NCBI GenBank assembly: GCA_947001705.1 | Contig: CAMQHT010000005.1 | Location: 12,867-76,866, forward strand | Source: an uncultured Collinsella sp. | Lineage (GTDB): Bacteria > Actinomycetota > Coriobacteriia > Coriobacteriales > Coriobacteriaceae | Reading direction: 5' to 3' | DNA: 64,000 bases | In this document: piece after piece, positions 26,865 to 35,592 of the stretch | Position numbering within the stretch: the first letter of the stretch is position 1 | Layout of the letters: every line of letters starts with the position of its first letter | The notes under the pieces: generated by a model | Told to the model about the DNA's origin: nothing | The model's database searches: none | The model's input: the letters and a program-made list of their open reading frames with translations, nothing else | Program-made: the position numbers and the translations under genes

Positions 26865-27611
26865 CTAGAGGCGGTAGGGAGCGCCGCTACGGATGATGGA
26901 TTCACGCACCAGGACATCCATGGCGTCGAGGGTGATCTCGGGAATCTCTCGGTACTTTTGCAACACCGAGAGCTCGGTGCAGGCCAGAATGACGCGGTCG
27001 CAGCCGCTACGGGCGAACTCCCACATCACGCGGTCGAACTTATCCATATCGGGCTCACGTCCGGCCTTCACATCATCGTAGATAAGCGACATCACATCGT
27101 TCTGACGTTTCTCGCTGGGATAGACGACCTCAACACCCGCAGCCTTACATTCGCGGCCGTAGACACCCGCGCCCACGGTTCCGTCGGTGCCCATGATGCC
27201 AATCTTGTGCACCGGCTCGGCCGGCATACTCAGGTTGGGGTCGAACTCGCACTCCCCCATCACCGCACCGGCCAGAGCATAGCGCACCGACTCACGCGGC
27301 ATGTGGATAATCGGCACCTTCGTAAACGACTGGATCTGGTCGTAGAAGTAGTGCGACGTGTTGCAGGGAATGGCAATGTGCGCACAGCCCAGCGACTCGA
27401 GTGCCTGGGCACACTCTTTCATGGTCGCCAGCAGCTTGGCATGCTCGCCGGTCTTAATGGCCAACGTGCGGTCGGGCATGGTCGACTTGGAGAGCACCAC
27501 CATGTCGATATGTTCCTGATCGCAGGCAGCAGCCGTATGACGCACCACCTGGTCGTAGTAATACGACGTGGCCTCGGCGCCCATGCCGCCGATAACTCCC
27601 AGCTTTTCCAT
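26865..27611 (-). CDS. Aspartate/glutamate racemase family protein
   Basis: 248 residues. The two catalytic cysteines of cofactor-independent racemases are present: Cys83 in IPCNTSH and Cys211 in ACTELS. GVIGGMGAEAT is the usual N-terminus of aspartate racemases. ATG 27611 follows AGGAGG; the longer frame to 27695 has no such site. Directly downstream of a D-aspartate ligase-like gene on the same strand, so it probably supplies D-Asp for cell-wall cross-bridges. Confidence 0.87.
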   Translation of the reverse strand: MEKLGVIGGMGAEATSYYYDQVVRHTAAACDQEHIDMVVLSKSTMPDRTLAIKTGEHAKLLATMKECAQALESLGCAHIAIPCNTSHYFYDQIQSFTKVPIIHMPRESVRYALAGAVMGECEFDPNLSMPAEPVHKIGIMGTDGTVGAGVYGRECKAAGVEVVYPSEKRQNDVMSLIYDDVKAGREPDMDKFDRVMWEFARSGCDRVILACTELSVLQKYREIPEITLDAMDVLVRESIIRSGAPYRL

Positions 27612-27695
27612 CGCCGCCTCCTTGATGACGCTTGCGCAATTGCGCGTATCATACCCGCGCCCGCCCGATGCAAACCGGACGGGCGCCGCGCTCAT

Positions 27696-28952
27696 CTACT
27701 TGTAATACGTCTTGAACAGCTTAAAGTGGCGCAGCTTGGTGTGCCACATGCGCAGCCAGCGGTTAAAGACAAAGTCGCCCTTCATAAACGAAGGGTCGGC
27801 GCCCTTGCCTTCCTTGTCCAGGCGATGCACCTTAGCGCGCAGCTCGGGATCCTTGACGTACTTGTCGACGACGCCCATGGGGACGACCATCCACAGGGCC
27901 TCGTCCTGAGCCGTCACAAACTCCGGCTCAAACGGACGGTTGAACACATACTCGTCCACCACATACTTGGCAACGTTAAAGCCGCTGTTGGTAACGTAGT
28001 AGTTGCTGCGGCCCTGGCGCGTGTTGAAATCGAAGAACTTAAACGAGCCGTCGCGCTCGTCGTACTTAACGTCAAAGTTGGAATAGCCCACAAAGTGAAG
28101 GTCCTCGAGCAACTTGCGCACGCCGCCCATGAGCTCGTCGTTGGGCTCGGTAATGATACAGGCATGGTTGCCGACACCGTGGGGCTGATGCTCCTCGAGC
28201 AGCACATGGCCCAGGCACATCATGCGCACCTTGCCGTTGCGGTCGGAATAGCTGGTGAGCACGCGCATGTACTCGTCGTTGCCGGGCACGCGATCCTGCA
28301 AGATCAGGTCGTCGGTGTAGCCGCTGGCATACGAATCGCGAATGACCTGTTCCAGCTCGGCGCGGTCGGCAATCTCATAGGCCTTCTTCTGGCCCTCGAA
28401 CTCATGCTGCCACCACATGATGCCGTCAGAAGGCTTCAGAATCATCGGGTAAGGAAAATCGATCTGGTCGAGCACTTCGGCAGGCGCCTCACCCTGGGCA
28501 TTAAGCATCGCCTTGGTAAAGGTAAACGTGTGCGGATAGGGCACGCCATGCTTCTCGCACAGCTCGTAGAAGATCTCCTTCTTCTGGCACTGCTCGAGCA
28601 TGCTGTAGGGCGCGTAGGGAGCGACGATGTTATCCGCCAGCTCATGAGCATCCTTGGCTTGAGCCACGAGAGCGACATAGTTATCGCCACAGCCCACAAG
28701 GACAATCGTCTTGTCGGCATGCGCTTGGGCAATGCTGTTGACGGTTTTGAGCATCACGGGCATGGTGTCGATATCCACGTTGGGCGTGTAGTCGATAATC
28801 TGGCTGCGGTACGCGGGACCCGTCTGATACTTGCCAAAGACCAGACTCTTGACCTGGTACTCCTCGTAGAAGGCGCGCGCCACCGAATAGGCGTTGATGT
28901 CGCCACCGAGCAGCACGGGAATGAACTCGCGCTCTGTAAATTGCAATGCCAT
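27696..28952 (-). CDS. ATP-grasp D-aspartate ligase-like protein
   Basis: 418 residues with an ATP-grasp domain. From recalled family sequence it closely matches Enterococcus faecium Aslfm, which adds D-aspartate to the peptidoglycan precursor side chain: shared blocks are EFIPVLLGGDINAYSVAR, VRMMCLGHVLLEE, and FDFNTRQGRSNYYVTNSG. In E. faecium this ligase is also next to an aspartate racemase gene, as here. The gap to the racemase ATG is 84 bases. Other ATP-grasp ligase functions are possible, but the two-gene context supports D-Asp ligation. Confidence 0.8.
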   Translation of the reverse strand: MALQFTEREFIPVLLGGDINAYSVARAFYEEYQVKSLVFGKYQTGPAYRSQIIDYTPNVDIDTMPVMLKTVNSIAQAHADKTIVLVGCGDNYVALVAQAKDAHELADNIVAPYAPYSMLEQCQKKEIFYELCEKHGVPYPHTFTFTKAMLNAQGEAPAEVLDQIDFPYPMILKPSDGIMWWQHEFEGQKKAYEIADRAELEQVIRDSYASGYTDDLILQDRVPGNDEYMRVLTSYSDRNGKVRMMCLGHVLLEEHQPHGVGNHACIITEPNDELMGGVRKLLEDLHFVGYSNFDVKYDERDGSFKFFDFNTRQGRSNYYVTNSGFNVAKYVVDEYVFNRPFEPEFVTAQDEALWMVVPMGVVDKYVKDPELRAKVHRLDKEGKGADPSFMKGDFVFNRWLRMWHTKLRHFKLFKTYYK

Positions 28953-29186
28953 GGAAACTTCCTATCATGAACTGCCCACACAACGGGCGGTTTTTGCGCA
29001 GCTGGATTATTCTAGCGTGCCAAGCCGCCGGCGCCCAAAGCTCCACCGTATCTATGGCAATCGACGTAATCGTCCAGCACGAAGGCCAGCACGAAGACGG
29101 CGCTCGCCGTTGTATGACAATGGGCAATGAACCTACCATTGTTGTAGGATTCAGTGTATTGACATCTTCGAGCGAAAGGCGCACAC

Positions 29187-29819
29187 GTGCCCCAAGACCA
29201 TCCGACCGATAATCCCATCCTCAATGCCGCGAGGCGCGAGCTGGCAGAACGTGCGAAAGCGACCGCTCCCCTGTGCACGGCAAACGACGCCTACAACGGA
29301 CCCGCCCGCATTGTCTCGATCAACACGTCGGCACACAAGGGCACGCGCAAGTCGCCCGTCGCCGACGGGCACGACACCGTTATAGAGCAATTTGGCCTCG
29401 CCTCTGATGCGCACGCCGGGCATTGGCACCGCCAGGTTTCCTTTTTAGCTGCAGAGTCTATCCAGACGGCGCAGGCGCGCGGGCTCGATGTGCACGAGGG
29501 CGACTTTGGCGAGAACTTCACAACCCGGGGCATCAACCTGCTCTCGCTCCCCTTGGGCACACAGCTCAAGCTTGGCAGCGAGGTGCTTGTCGAAATCAGC
29601 CAAATCGGCAAGGTCTGCCACACACGCTGTGCCATCTACTATCTCGCCGGCGACTGCATCTTTCCCCACGAGGGCGTTTTTGGCGTGGTACTAAAGGGCG
29701 GAGAGGTCTACGCCGGCGACGATATCCAGGTAATCAAACTCGGCGACGGCACCTGTTCGTTCACCCCCGCCGAGGCCCTCGAAGAGATTGAGCAGGCTCG
29801 CCAGAAGGGCACGCTGTAG
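29187..29819 (+). CDS. MOSC domain protein
   Basis: 210-residue MOSC (molybdenum cofactor sulfurase C-terminal) protein. The core cysteine motif KVCHTRCAIYY and the EGDFGENFTTRG block are typical. A GTG at 29187 behind GAAAGG is the likely start. Probably a carrier in sulfur or molybdopterin chemistry, but no other molybdenum cofactor gene is nearby. It diverges from the D-Asp ligase gene across 234 bases in which no gene is seen. Confidence 0.85.
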   Translation: MPQDHPTDNPILNAARRELAERAKATAPLCTANDAYNGPARIVSINTSAHKGTRKSPVADGHDTVIEQFGLASDAHAGHWHRQVSFLAAESIQTAQARGLDVHEGDFGENFTTRGINLLSLPLGTQLKLGSEVLVEISQIGKVCHTRCAIYYLAGDCIFPHEGVFGVVLKGGEVYAGDDIQVIKLGDGTCSFTPAEALEEIEQARQKGTL

Positions 29820-29869
29820 TTATAAAACCCCACGTTGAGATGGCTTTTACAGCCCAAAACTCCTCTCAA

Positions 29870-30030
29870 ACAGAGCTCTGTAACGTTAAAGTTGAACTCT
29901 ATGGTTTCTCAACAATTCATCATAACTGCAGGTCAAAGCCAAAGCATCAAGTTCAACTTGACCCTTTAGAACCTTTAAGGTTCAAGTTGAGGTCGAAAGC
30001 AGTAGTAGAATACCTTTCGAACTATAACCT
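29870..30030 (+). promoter_or_regulatory. AT-rich palindromic leader of the secreted coiled-coil gene
   Basis: A 12-bp palindrome ACAGAGCTCTGT (29870-29881) abuts TAACGTTA, and three variants of the string AGTTGAAC/GTTCAACT follow between 29891 and 29990. The stretch is far more AT-rich than its surroundings. It could hold operators or a structured 5' leader; no match to a known riboswitch was recognised. Confidence 0.35.
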
Positions 30031-30053
30031 ACGATTGATTGCAGAGGGACTGG

Positions 30054-31184
30054 ATGCAGCATTCGAACCATCGCACCGCAGCGCTCATCGCGTCGAAGCC
30101 GGCTCGTATCATCACGAGCGCCGCGCTTGCCGTTACACTGACGGCCGCGCCGATGCTCTCCCCCGTCGCAGCCTATGCCGCCTCGCAGGCAACGCAGGAT
30201 CAGCTTTCCGCTGCCCAGCAGAAAATCGAAACCGCCACGAGTGCCTACAACGAAGCCCGCACCAAGCTCGAGGATCTGCAGAAGCAAATCGACACTAACG
30301 AGGCAAGCATCGAGAAGATCGAAGCCGAACTTCCCGATCAACAGGCCAAGGCGAGCTCCGCCATGCGCGATCTGTATAAGTACCAGAAGGGCACCAACCC
30401 CATCGTGAGCTTCCTGGTCAACGCGCAGAGCCTGGGCGAGTTCATCACCACCTGCAAGTACACCAACCAGATCACGAGCTCGAGCGTCGACGAGATCGAA
30501 GAGCTCAACAAGATGCAGACCGAACTCGAGCAGAACAAGACCGAGCTCGAGCAGGCCAAGTCCCAACTCGAGACCGAGCAGAAAACCGCCGAGGACGCAC
30601 TGGCACAGGCCCAGCAGCTTCGCAGCGAAGCCCAGGCAAAGGCCGAGCAGGAGAATGCCGCCGAGCTGGCCAAGCTCGAGGCCGACAAGGCCGCTGCCGC
30701 CGAGAAGCTCTCGGGCGAGGGCGTGAGCGGCAACAACTCCAACAGCCAGGCCAATAACGCCAACACCACTATCGACACCACGGTGAACAACTCCAATACC
30801 GGCAACTCCGATTACGACTCGTTTATCAACGAGTGGACGAGTCGCATCGACAACTACCTCGCCGGCTCCCCCATGGCAGGCCAGGGTTACAACTTTGCCG
30901 TGGCAGCCTGGAACACCGGTGTTGACCCTCGCTGGTCTCCCGCCATCGCCTGCATCGAGAGCAGCAAGGGCCTCTATTGTGCCGGCTCCTATAACGCCTG
31001 GGGCTGGAGCGCCCGCGGCGGCTGGCGGAGCTTTGGTAGCTGGAGCGAGGGCGTCTCTGCCCACGTTGCCTACCTGGGCGCCAACTATGGCTCCACGCTT
31101 ACCCCGGCAGCCGCCAAAAAGTACTGCCCGCCCACGTGGCAGGACTGGTACAACAAGGTTGCAACCCAGATGAACCGCATCTAA
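30054..31184 (+). CDS. Secreted coiled-coil protein with lysozyme-like C-terminal domain
   Basis: 376 residues. A signal peptide (about 1-43, ending PVAAYA) is followed by a long coiled coil rich in Gln, Glu and Lys (about 45-215), like the N-terminal half of PcsB/CwlO-type hydrolases, then an Asn-rich linker, then a compact domain with DPRWSPAIACIESSKG and YNAWGWSARGG that looks like a transglycosylase or lysozyme fold with a candidate catalytic Glu in CIESSKG. Probably cuts peptidoglycan during division. ATG 30054 follows AGAGGGA; the TTG at 30039 is less likely. Confidence 0.78.
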   Translation: MQHSNHRTAALIASKPARIITSAALAVTLTAAPMLSPVAAYAASQATQDQLSAAQQKIETATSAYNEARTKLEDLQKQIDTNEASIEKIEAELPDQQAKASSAMRDLYKYQKGTNPIVSFLVNAQSLGEFITTCKYTNQITSSSVDEIEELNKMQTELEQNKTELEQAKSQLETEQKTAEDALAQAQQLRSEAQAKAEQENAAELAKLEADKAAAAEKLSGEGVSGNNSNSQANNANTTIDTTVNNSNTGNSDYDSFINEWTSRIDNYLAGSPMAGQGYNFAVAAWNTGVDPRWSPAIACIESSKGLYCAGSYNAWGWSARGGWRSFGSWSEGVSAHVAYLGANYGSTLTPAAAKKYCPPTWQDWYNKVATQMNRI

Positions 31185-31194
31185 GCGCAACTGC

Positions 31195-31221
31195 AAAGGG
31201 CCCCAATGGGGCCCTTTTCTT
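31195..31221 (+). terminator. Terminator between convergent genes at 31.2 kb
   Basis: 10-bp stem AAAGGGCCCC/GGGGCCCTTT with a three-base loop and TTTTCTTT tail; it ends at the stop of the convergent kinase gene. Confidence 0.85.
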
Positions 31222-32601
31222 TTAGGTAGCGGAGGTATCGACGACGCCGGTCGCATTGGCAACCGCGACTATGACGATCATGCATAGGAGCAGCACACCC
31301 AATGCCTTGAGCCAGAGTTTCGCGAGTTTCTTGCCGCGATAGCTGTCGAGCAGTGCGAATCGCCGACGAAGACGGCGCTTATCGAGCAGCACAAAATGCA
31401 TAAGCACCATAAGGCCATCAACAAAGAAAAAATACTCGATTATGAGAAACCACGTCGGGTAGCTTTGGTTTGCTCCCGTGGGGTGAAAGACGGCAAAGTG
31501 ACTTCCGGCAAAGAACACAAGTAGGGAGAAGCAGACAAGCGTATTCCAAATGCGCCCCAGAGACTCCGGAACGCGAGAGAGCAGACCACATGCAGCGGAG
31601 GCGGCAGGCCTAGGAAGCCCTGCGGGGTTCTGGAGCCCCTGGAGCATCAACACCGTCTCCGAGGCCGGAGTACGGACAGGCGCAGGCGCAGGAGGCCGCA
31701 CGGGGCGGCTCAGATCGTATGCCGTGCGCGTCGCCCGTCCCAACGCTTCCGCACTCGCAAAACGCTTGGCCGGGTCGAGCGCCATCGACATGCAGACGAC
31801 ATCGGCAAGTGGGGTGGGAATGCCACGCGCCTCGCATTGCTCGCGCATGTCGAGCCCTGGTTTAGGGTCGACTCCCGTCAAGCAGAAGAACAACAGGGCG
31901 CCCAGTGCGTAGACGTCGCTGGGCACGCTCGTCTGCCCAAACCCATACTGCTCGGGTGGCGCATAGGGTCGCGTGCCGAACTTGACGGTGTCTGCATCGG
32001 CGCCATCGCGCCACACGCGCGCGATCCCCAAGTCAATAATCACCAGCGACGAAAACGTCAGGCCGTCATCAGGCGTATAGTTGGCACCTGTCACGATGAT
32101 ATTCGACGGCTTGAGGTCGCGATGGATCACCGGCGCCGACGTCTCCCCCGCCATTGCAAAACCGGCGTGGAGCTCGCCCACGGCATCGCATAGGGCAGGA
32201 TACAATTCACGCGCATAATCGGGGGTAGCCCCCAGACGGTCCACCAGCGCCCCGAGCGTCTCCCCTTCGATGTATTCCATAACCACGTTGAGCTCGTCGC
32301 CCACACGACGACAATCGACGATTCTGGGCAGGTGCTCAAAACGCCTGCCTGCCCGCTGAGCGGCAAGCAGACGCTCGTATGCCCCGCCGATTTGAGCCGA
32401 GGCATCGATGCGCTTACGGACAAAGGGGCCGAGCGAACCACCACCGGTTCCTTCAAAGTACACGAGCTCGGTTGTTTCAACGGACGAGCGCTTAAGTACA
32501 CGCTCCACGCGATAGCTGTCGTCGCGATCGAGCGACGCCAGGTGCTCGGCAAGCGCTGCGGTCAGCTCGTCATCGAAATATGTTGGGGTCTGAGTATCCA
32601 T
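31222..32601 (-). CDS. Membrane Ser/Thr protein kinase
   Basis: 459 residues. The N-terminal kinase domain (about 25-290) has the catalytic loop HRDLKPSNI, a DLGIAR magnesium loop and GTRPYAPPEQYG; the ATP-binding lysine is probably in FVRKRID. The C-terminal part has three to four hydrophobic helices and a cytoplasmic basic stretch, with no PASTA or other known sensor domain. ATG 32601 lacks a strong site. It follows an XRE-like gene and an FxLYD gene on the same strand; the three may form one transcript. Confidence 0.87.
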   Translation of the reverse strand: MDTQTPTYFDDELTAALAEHLASLDRDDSYRVERVLKRSSVETTELVYFEGTGGGSLGPFVRKRIDASAQIGGAYERLLAAQRAGRRFEHLPRIVDCRRVGDELNVVMEYIEGETLGALVDRLGATPDYARELYPALCDAVGELHAGFAMAGETSAPVIHRDLKPSNIIVTGANYTPDDGLTFSSLVIIDLGIARVWRDGADADTVKFGTRPYAPPEQYGFGQTSVPSDVYALGALLFFCLTGVDPKPGLDMREQCEARGIPTPLADVVCMSMALDPAKRFASAEALGRATRTAYDLSRPVRPPAPAPVRTPASETVLMLQGLQNPAGLPRPAASAACGLLSRVPESLGRIWNTLVCFSLLVFFAGSHFAVFHPTGANQSYPTWFLIIEYFFFVDGLMVLMHFVLLDKRRLRRRFALLDSYRGKKLAKLWLKALGVLLLCMIVIVAVANATGVVDTSAT

Positions 32602-32699
32602 AGCCTCCATCATAGCGCAGGGCGCAGACGCTCCATGGCATCCGCGCCCCGTTCGTTTGCATCCTTGTTCGGCAGCTCCGCCGGCTCAGATATCAGCCG

Positions 32700-33122
32700 C
32701 TAACTCACCGTTTCCTCGCCAAAGCGATACAGCTCTTCATTGACCTTTTGGAGGCTACACCCGCGATCGATGCAAAAGATGATAATCGCATCACGGCGAT
32801 CCTTGCAGTTAAGGACGCTTACCCCGGCAGCCGTCAGTGCACGGTTGGCCTCTTTGAGCGTCAGCGCCATCGCAAAGGCAATCTGCAGCACCTTATTGCG
32901 ACTCGGGTGACGCGCACCGGTAAAGATCTGATAGCCAAAGGTCTCATTGAGATCGGCCATACGAACCACGCGCGAGCGCTCCAAGCCCTTTTCCTGCAGC
33001 AGCTGCTTCAGGTAGTCCGAAAGCGACGGGGCGGCAAAGTCGTGCTCCCTGATATAGCCATCGATGTTCGGCGCATCGAGAAGCTCATTGAGCAACTCTT
33101 CGGTCAGCTTTTTATCGGGCAT
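32700..33122 (-). CDS. XRE-like helix-turn-helix protein paired with the kinase
   Basis: 140 residues. The middle (about 32-90, SLSDYLKQLLQEKGLERSRVV to VLQIAFAMALTL) resembles a Cro/C1-type helix-turn-helix. GGAGGT precedes ATG 33122. It lies 98 bases upstream of the Ser/Thr kinase, so it may be its regulator or phosphorylation target. Whether it binds DNA is inferred from fold resemblance only. Confidence 0.65.
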   Translation of the reverse strand: MPDKKLTEELLNELLDAPNIDGYIREHDFAAPSLSDYLKQLLQEKGLERSRVVRMADLNETFGYQIFTGARHPSRNKVLQIAFAMALTLKEANRALTAAGVSVLNCKDRRDAIIIFCIDRGCSLQKVNEELYRFGEETVS

Positions 33123-33154
33123 ACGACTTCACCTCCCCCAGTGCATGCAACATG

Positions 33155-33598
33155 CTAGAAACCGCTTACGTCCGAACGCTCCCAGCTAGCAACCTGGTCG
33201 GGAGACACCGTACCCAGCGCCTCGAACTTCCAGGAGCCGCCCGCCTTCAGATGATTGGTGTTTGCAAGAGCCGTTCCAACCTGGTTGCCATCGGCATCAT
33301 ACAGAACATACTCAATCTGAATGTAGCTCTTTTCCTTGTCCGTGTTATTGGTCAGCGTGCCCGTGATCTTATAGGCAAACTGACTGGAGGTGTCTTCAGC
33401 CTCGTCAGCAATGATATACGGTTCTTGCGGTTCTTTTTGCTCCTCAGCCTGCTGTGTCGCCTCGGCAGGTTTTGCCGAATCGCTCGCAGACGAATCGGTT
33501 GAATTGCCGCCCATAGAACCCACGGCACCGACGATAACCAGCACCACGATGACGCCTAGGACAATCTTGCCGATCGGCTTCTTTCCCTCTTTTGCCAT
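33155..33598 (-). CDS. Membrane-anchored FxLYD-type protein
   Basis: 147 residues: short basic start, one hydrophobic helix (about 11-30), an acidic Gln/Glu-rich linker, then an extracellular beta domain (about 65-140) of the FxLYD/DUF3426-like type (YKITGTLTNNTDKEKSYIQI). No enzymatic motif. GAAGGA precedes ATG 33598 and lies inside a perfect inverted repeat (see 33604-33657). Function unknown. Confidence 0.65.
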   Translation of the reverse strand: MAKEGKKPIGKIVLGVIVVLVIVGAVGSMGGNSTDSSASDSAKPAEATQQAEEQKEPQEPYIIADEAEDTSSQFAYKITGTLTNNTDKEKSYIQIEYVLYDADGNQVGTALANTNHLKAGGSWKFEALGTVSPDQVASWERSDVSGF

Positions 33599-33603
33599 TA
33601 TTC

Positions 33604-33657
33604 ATCCTTCCTACGATCCGGCTACCGTGCCGGCACACAGCACATCGTAGGAAGGAT
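33604..33657 (-). promoter_or_regulatory. Inverted repeat covering the ribosome binding site
   Basis: Perfect 14-bp arms (33604-33617, 33644-33657) with an inner CCGGC/GCCGG stem. On the minus-strand mRNA the 3' arm ends in GGAAGGAT, the Shine-Dalgarno sequence of the FxLYD gene, six bases before its ATG. Closed, the hairpin would block translation; opening could be controlled by temperature, a protein or an upstream ribosome. Confidence 0.6.
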
Positions 33658-34115
33658 TGAACTTGAATTCATTAGCTGAGAGCTAAGGTTGCCATATAGA
33701 AGAGCATGAAGCGCGCGTCCATCACCGATGACACCTCGAGGCTTGCCAACATCGATTTGAACTACTGGTTCTACGGTTGCAGCGCTTTGCCTCGATTTCC
33801 GACATGGCGAACCCGCGCGGCGTGGTCCATGCGGACAACGACGCTCTCGAGCATGCCCTACACGCTCGATGCTCGCACGAACTCGACAAGAATCCTGGTA
33901 GATGCGGGCTGAGAGCCACCCAAGGGTCACATGGGCTCGACTGCACTCAACGACCACATGGCCATCGTGGGCGGCAATGACACAGCCTGCGACTCAAAGC
34001 AGACGACGCACGCGATGTGCCGAATAGACCGCGGCGAGCAGGCGGGTTACCTCATAACAGCCGGCAGCCCCTACGGCATAAGCTAGGCAATGGGGTGTGG
34101 CGCGTATAGCGAAGA
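33658..34115. other. Intergenic region with broken coding-like fragments
   Basis: No intact gene. Several short plus-strand frames (around 33706-33912, 33777-33980 and 33924-34085) have plausible composition but switch frame and stop, which suggests a decayed gene; no family was recognised. Confidence 0.3.
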
Positions 34116-34871
34116 CTAAAGCAGGTCGCTTTCCACCTCAACGTCTTCGATGCTTTCGACCTCCGCTTCAGTGGGCAGGGTTCCATCGGGGTCCTCGCCC
34201 TCCATGAACATCCTGATGGCGTTCTTAGCAATGATGCTCGTCGATGCCACGTCCACGCCGCCGCCAATCAAGCCACCGGCGAGGGGCAGCATTTTCCCGA
34301 GGTTGATGATACCCTTCTCGCCGAACTTCGTGATAAATCTGAAGCCAACCTTCTGGTTGATCTTCACGAGTGCCGACCCGGGAATCTTCTTGATTGCAGC
34401 CTCAAGCGATTTCGTCCCAGTCTTGATGAGCCCCATTTTGACAAGATCACTCGCCGTCGTACCCGTGAGGCATATGTAGATCATCGTCTGAACTTGGTCG
34501 GACGTAACGTCATAGCCACCCATCTTCGCGATGCAGGCGATCATGCGCATCTGAACGTACATGACGCTGCTTATGTTCGCGGGAATTGCGACCGGAAGCG
34601 TAATCAAGCCCCCGAGCCCGGTGACGAAACCTGAGGTTCCGCATTTCATGACCTGCCACTTTGCGAGTGCCCTTGCGGCATCATCGGGCGACTTCGCCTT
34701 TCCCGTGTAGTCGGCAACCATCTCGTCGACCGAACGACTCACCTTAGGGACGCCATTCAGTGCGCTCCTGTAGATGGTATCGAGCAGCTTGCCGGCCGAT
34801 TCCTCATCGATGGGAATCTCGAAGCCTTTGGCCTTTTCAACCGTTTCTTTCTCTCCCGTCTTCTTAGCCAT
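34116..34871 (-). CDS. EcsC family protein
   Basis: 251 residues with the glycine-rich, amphipathic pattern of the EcsC family (GLGGLITLPVAIPANISSVM and the later LPLAGGLIGGGVDVAST). Function in the family is poorly known; links to membrane protein handling were reported in Bacillus. AAAGGA precedes ATG 34871, and the longer frame to 34937 has no site. It stands between two degenerate intergenic stretches. Confidence 0.75.
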   Translation of the reverse strand: MAKKTGEKETVEKAKGFEIPIDEESAGKLLDTIYRSALNGVPKVSRSVDEMVADYTGKAKSPDDAARALAKWQVMKCGTSGFVTGLGGLITLPVAIPANISSVMYVQMRMIACIAKMGGYDVTSDQVQTMIYICLTGTTASDLVKMGLIKTGTKSLEAAIKKIPGSALVKINQKVGFRFITKFGEKGIINLGKMLPLAGGLIGGGVDVASTSIIAKNAIRMFMEGEDPDGTLPTEAEVESIEDVEVESDLL

Positions 34872-35242
34872 GGCTCTTCCTTTCTCGCAGCTTTGCTTTC
34901 TCAATGACCCTTGCAAATTCTGCGAACCGTCCATCAATCTTTGGACATTTTACCTCGCGATTTATAGCGATAATTCAGCTGCCAGCTGATTTGTGGCCGC
35001 AGCGAATGATGGGCTCGCAAGTTGGCCTATGTCCTGTTGGTGGGTCCTTATGGAATCTATTGCGATGAGCTGGTATAGGGGCTGGCGATCGCGGCCTGCA
35101 TCCCCGTGTTACTGGCGGCGGTGCCCTCACGCCAAACACTTGCACATTCGGATTGCTACACAACGAATGGAACTTGTTGATGTGGGGCGCGGTTCATTCA
35201 GGGTCCGTCCCCTCGCTTCATCCTCAAGAAGCTCGTCGAAAC
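34872..35242. other. Intergenic region with a membrane-protein-like remnant
   Basis: No intact gene. On the plus strand around 35020-35150 one frame reads like a membrane protein segment (LAYVLLVGPYGIY, then an in-frame TAG, then GLAIAACIPVLLAAVPS). This may be debris of a lost transporter; no start, no ribosome binding site. Confidence 0.3.
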
Positions 35243-35566
35243 CTACCCCACCGTGACGGATTCCCCGGTAAAGGTGCTCACAAGCAACAGGATAAAGAAG
35301 GCCAAATAGCTGATGCTCAGCAGGTAGGCGATGATCAAAAAGGCAATCCATCCGACATTAGTCTTACCATCGGCACGACGCTGCTCGCGAGAACGGCACA
35401 GCCAGACCGTCACGCCGATGGCGGTGATAAACAGTACGAGTGCCGCCGCAGCCAGCCCAGCAAGCACAAACATCACGCCAATGCTCACAGCGATGACCGG
35501 AAGCAGTAGCAAACCGCACCCGCATCCACCCGGACTATATACGGAAGACTGTCGGCATCGCCTCAT
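35243..35566 (-). CDS. Small membrane protein, unknown
   Basis: 107 residues with three hydrophobic stretches (about 20-55 as two helices, and 80-105). A Cys/Gly-rich patch (SPGGCGCG) precedes the first helix. ATG 35566 follows a G-rich site; a GTG at 35593 overlapping the higA stop is possible. No family recognised. Confidence 0.5.
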   Translation of the reverse strand: MRRCRQSSVYSPGGCGCGLLLLPVIAVSIGVMFVLAGLAAAALVLFITAIGVTVWLCRSREQRRADGKTNVGWIAFLIIAYLLSISYLAFFILLLVSTFTGESVTVG

Positions 35567-35592
35567 CGCCACCCCCCCATCATCTTTGAGCA

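Noticed and set aside
26850..28970. Very long plus-strand open frame (706 codons) antisense to the racemase and D-Asp ligase genes
   Set aside because: It mirrors the GC-rich codon pattern of the real genes, spans their boundary, has no ribosome binding site, and its product is His/Val/Leu-rich without recognisable domains.
29159..29164. Perfect TTGACA upstream of the MOSC gene considered as a -35 box
   Set aside because: A -10 at normal spacing would fall on the GTG start at 29187 and leave no room for the ribosome binding site; no TATAAT-like box is there.
29820..30053. Leader of the secreted hydrolase considered as a c-di-AMP (ydaO) riboswitch
   Set aside because: The gene type fits, but the conserved ydaO sequence blocks were not found; only AT-rich palindromes are present.
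33706..33980. Overlapping short plus-strand frames considered as small genes
   Set aside because: They lack ribosome binding sites, overlap each other in different frames and show no recognisable domain; treated as debris.
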